The position numbers were made by a program, and so were the translations under genes. The notes beneath the pieces are model-generated. The model did no database searches and was not told the DNA's origin. It saw only the letters and a program-made list of their open reading frames with translations. A DNA stretch of 13,834 nucleotides from Phytoactinopolyspora endophytica (GTDB lineage Bacteria; Actinomycetota; Actinomycetes; Jiangellales; Jiangellaceae), in contig NZ_ML142856.1 in NCBI RefSeq assembly GCF_004138495.1, positions 168,495 through 182,328 on the forward strand, read 5' to 3'. Shown piece after piece: positions 12,773-13,834 of this stretch (positions are counted from its first letter, which is position 1; every line of letters begins with the position of its first letter).

Positions 12773-13519
12773 ATGAACCCACAGAACACTCGCGCGACCT
12801 CCGGTTTCGCCGTCGAGGGCGCGGTCGCTCTCGTCACAGGCGCCAACCGCGGACTCGGTCGCCACTTCGCCGAGCAGCTCCTGGACCGGGGCGCGGCTCG
12901 CGTGTACGCGACGGCACGCCGCCCGGAGACCATCGACATGCCCGATGTCGTCCCGCTGCGGCTCGACATCACCGATCACGACACCGTCCGGGCGGCGACC
13001 GACGCCGCGAACGACGTGACACTCCTGGTGAACAACGCCGGGATCAGCCGCTGGACGAGCCTCGTGACCAGCGACCTCGAGGACATCCGTGCGGAGATGG
13101 AGACCAACTTCTGGGGCACCCTCGCCATGGTGCGGGCGTTCGCGCCAGTGCTTGCGACGAACGGCGGCGGGGCGATCCTCAACGCCCTGTCCGCACAGTC
13201 GTGGTTCGGGTTTCCGAACGTCAACGGCTACCACGCCTCCAAGGCGGCACAGTGGGCGCTGACCAACGGCGTCCGGCTGGAGCTGGAGGAGCAGGGGACG
13301 CTCGTGACGGGCCTGCACCTGGGTGCGATCGACACCGACTTCAGCGCCGCCTACGACGGCCCCAAGGGCGACCCTGCCGACTCCGCTCGCGCCGGCCTGG
13401 ACGGACTCGTCAAGGGTGCGATCGAGGTGATCGCCGACGACTGGAGCGCGCACGTCAAGCAGTCGCTGGCCGACGACCCAGCCCGCCTCTACGCGGAGAT
13501 CCGTGCCGGCATCGTCTGA
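12773..13519 (+). CDS. SDR-family oxidoreductase, MerR-controlled
   Basis: Classical short-chain dehydrogenase of 248 aa. TGANRGLG at residues 22-29, A-R-R at 48-50, D65-I66, NNAG at 87-90, catalytic Ser140, Tyr153 and Lys157 (Y-H-A-S-K). The segment ALSAQSWFGFPNVNGYHASK is similar to SDRs annotated as short-chain alcohol or carbonyl reductases. The ATG at 12773 is chosen because it follows the MerR-type -10 by seven bases and gives a standard N-terminus. The frame is open 150 codons further upstream, but that part is antisense to the MerR gene. No ribosome-binding site, so leaderless initiation is likely. Expected to be induced by the divergent MerR protein; substrate unknown. Confidence 0.93.
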   Translation: MNPQNTRATSGFAVEGAVALVTGANRGLGRHFAEQLLDRGAARVYATARRPETIDMPDVVPLRLDITDHDTVRAATDAANDVTLLVNNAGISRWTSLVTSDLEDIRAEMETNFWGTLAMVRAFAPVLATNGGGAILNALSAQSWFGFPNVNGYHASKAAQWALTNGVRLELEEQGTLVTGLHLGAIDTDFSAAYDGPKGDPADSARAGLDGLVKGAIEVIADDWSAHVKQSLADDPARLYAEIRAGIV

Positions 13520-13559
13520 GGAGCGAACGGAAGAGCCGGCACGCCAAACCCCGCGTGGC

Positions 13560-13588
13560 CCGGCTGCCCGCGCGGCGCGGGCAGCCGG
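13560..13588. terminator. Strong GC hairpin terminator, bidirectional
   Basis: Perfect 13-bp stem (13560-13572 with 13576-13588; left arm CCGGCTGCCCGCG) and three-base loop CGG, 41 bp after the SDR stop and 28 bp beyond the stop of the leftward MFS gene. No T-tract. It fits termination of both convergent genes. Confidence 0.88.
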
Positions 13589-13615
13589 AAGCTCCTCCTA
13601 CGGGGAGGGGCGGGG

Positions 13616-13834
13616 CTAAGTGTTCATGCGGGAGCCCGCCGCGAAGGCGATGGCCGGGACCAGGAGGATGGCGGCAAGAACACCGCAGGTCGCCGCGAAG
13701 CCCGCACCAGCGAGGGCACCGGCGAGCAGCGGTCCGATGCTGGCGCCGGCGCCGATGAGAAACGCGTAGCCGGCCATGCCCGCTCCGCGCGCCGGGCCCG
13801 CAGCCATGGCGACGAGGGTCACGGCGGCGGGCAC
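13616..13834 (-). CDS. MFS transporter, C-terminal part (continues beyond the window)
   Basis: The last 72 codons of a membrane protein read leftward from the window edge. Two long hydrophobic helices are visible, separated by GASIGPLLAGALAG, a glycine-rich turn common before the last helices of drug-efflux MFS proteins. The segment GPARGAGMAGYAFLIGAGA also fits an MFS helix 10-11 region. The stop TAG is at 13616-13618. The start and most of the protein lie outside, so neither subfamily nor substrate can be stated. Confidence 0.75.
   Translation of the reverse strand: MPAAVTLVAMAAGPARGAGMAGYAFLIGAGASIGPLLAGALAGAGFAATCGVLAAILLVPAIAFAAGSRMNT

Noticed and set aside
13618..13628. Copy of AAGTGTTCATG shared with the inverted repeat at 11614-11624
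   Set aside because: Eleven matching bases without the rest of the arm, inside the end of the MFS coding frame; probably chance.

Overview
The window is chromosomal DNA of a high-GC actinobacterium (Streptomyces- or Pseudonocardia-like). The basis is the strong G/C bias at third codon positions, frequent GTG starts, several starts that look leaderless, and the protein families present. I see no rRNA, tRNA, CRISPR array, complete insertion sequence or phage gene.

Left part (1-4950). A ROK-family sugar kinase and a GntR/HutC regulator are translationally coupled by a one-base stop/start overlap and look like the distal end of a sugar catabolic operon that begins outside the window. A short orphan coding remnant, a GNAT acetyltransferase and a broken ABC-transporter ATPase fragment follow. 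The ATPase has lost both ends and carries a Ser in place of the last Walker A glycine. Then come a CynX/NimT-type MFS transporter and a divergent ArsR-type regulator sharing an intergenic region with three related half-sites. A RidA-like protein closes this part. It lacks the arginine used by true imine deaminases and ends in a strong hairpin terminator.

Right part (5028-13519). This is a dense alternation of small NAD(P)-dependent oxidoreductases (or a DHFR-fold reductase) with one-component regulators, each regulator from a different family: SDR with XRE/MmyB (divergent), AraC with a DHFR-like reductase (convergent, overlapping), an SDR_a7-like epimerase with TetR (divergent), SDR with LysR (divergent), and MerR with SDR (divergent). 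Several shared intergenic regions hold clear dyads. The best are a 13-bp-arm palindrome plus a second copy between the epimerase and TetR genes, and a 7-2-7 palindrome inside an unusually long 20-bp promoter spacer between MerR and its SDR. Between the LysR and MerR genes lies an unusual protein: amidohydrolase composite-domain pieces without the catalytic barrel, joined to an Atu4866-type domain. Its N-terminal frame has no normal start codon. The window ends in the C-terminal part of another MFS transporter.

No component is individually unknown. The unusual feature is the arrangement: five consecutive regulator/reductase modules in about 8.5 kb, plausibly separate inducible responses to electrophiles or xenobiotics. 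That functional reading is inference. The dyads, overlaps, missing residues and broken genes are visible directly in the sequence.
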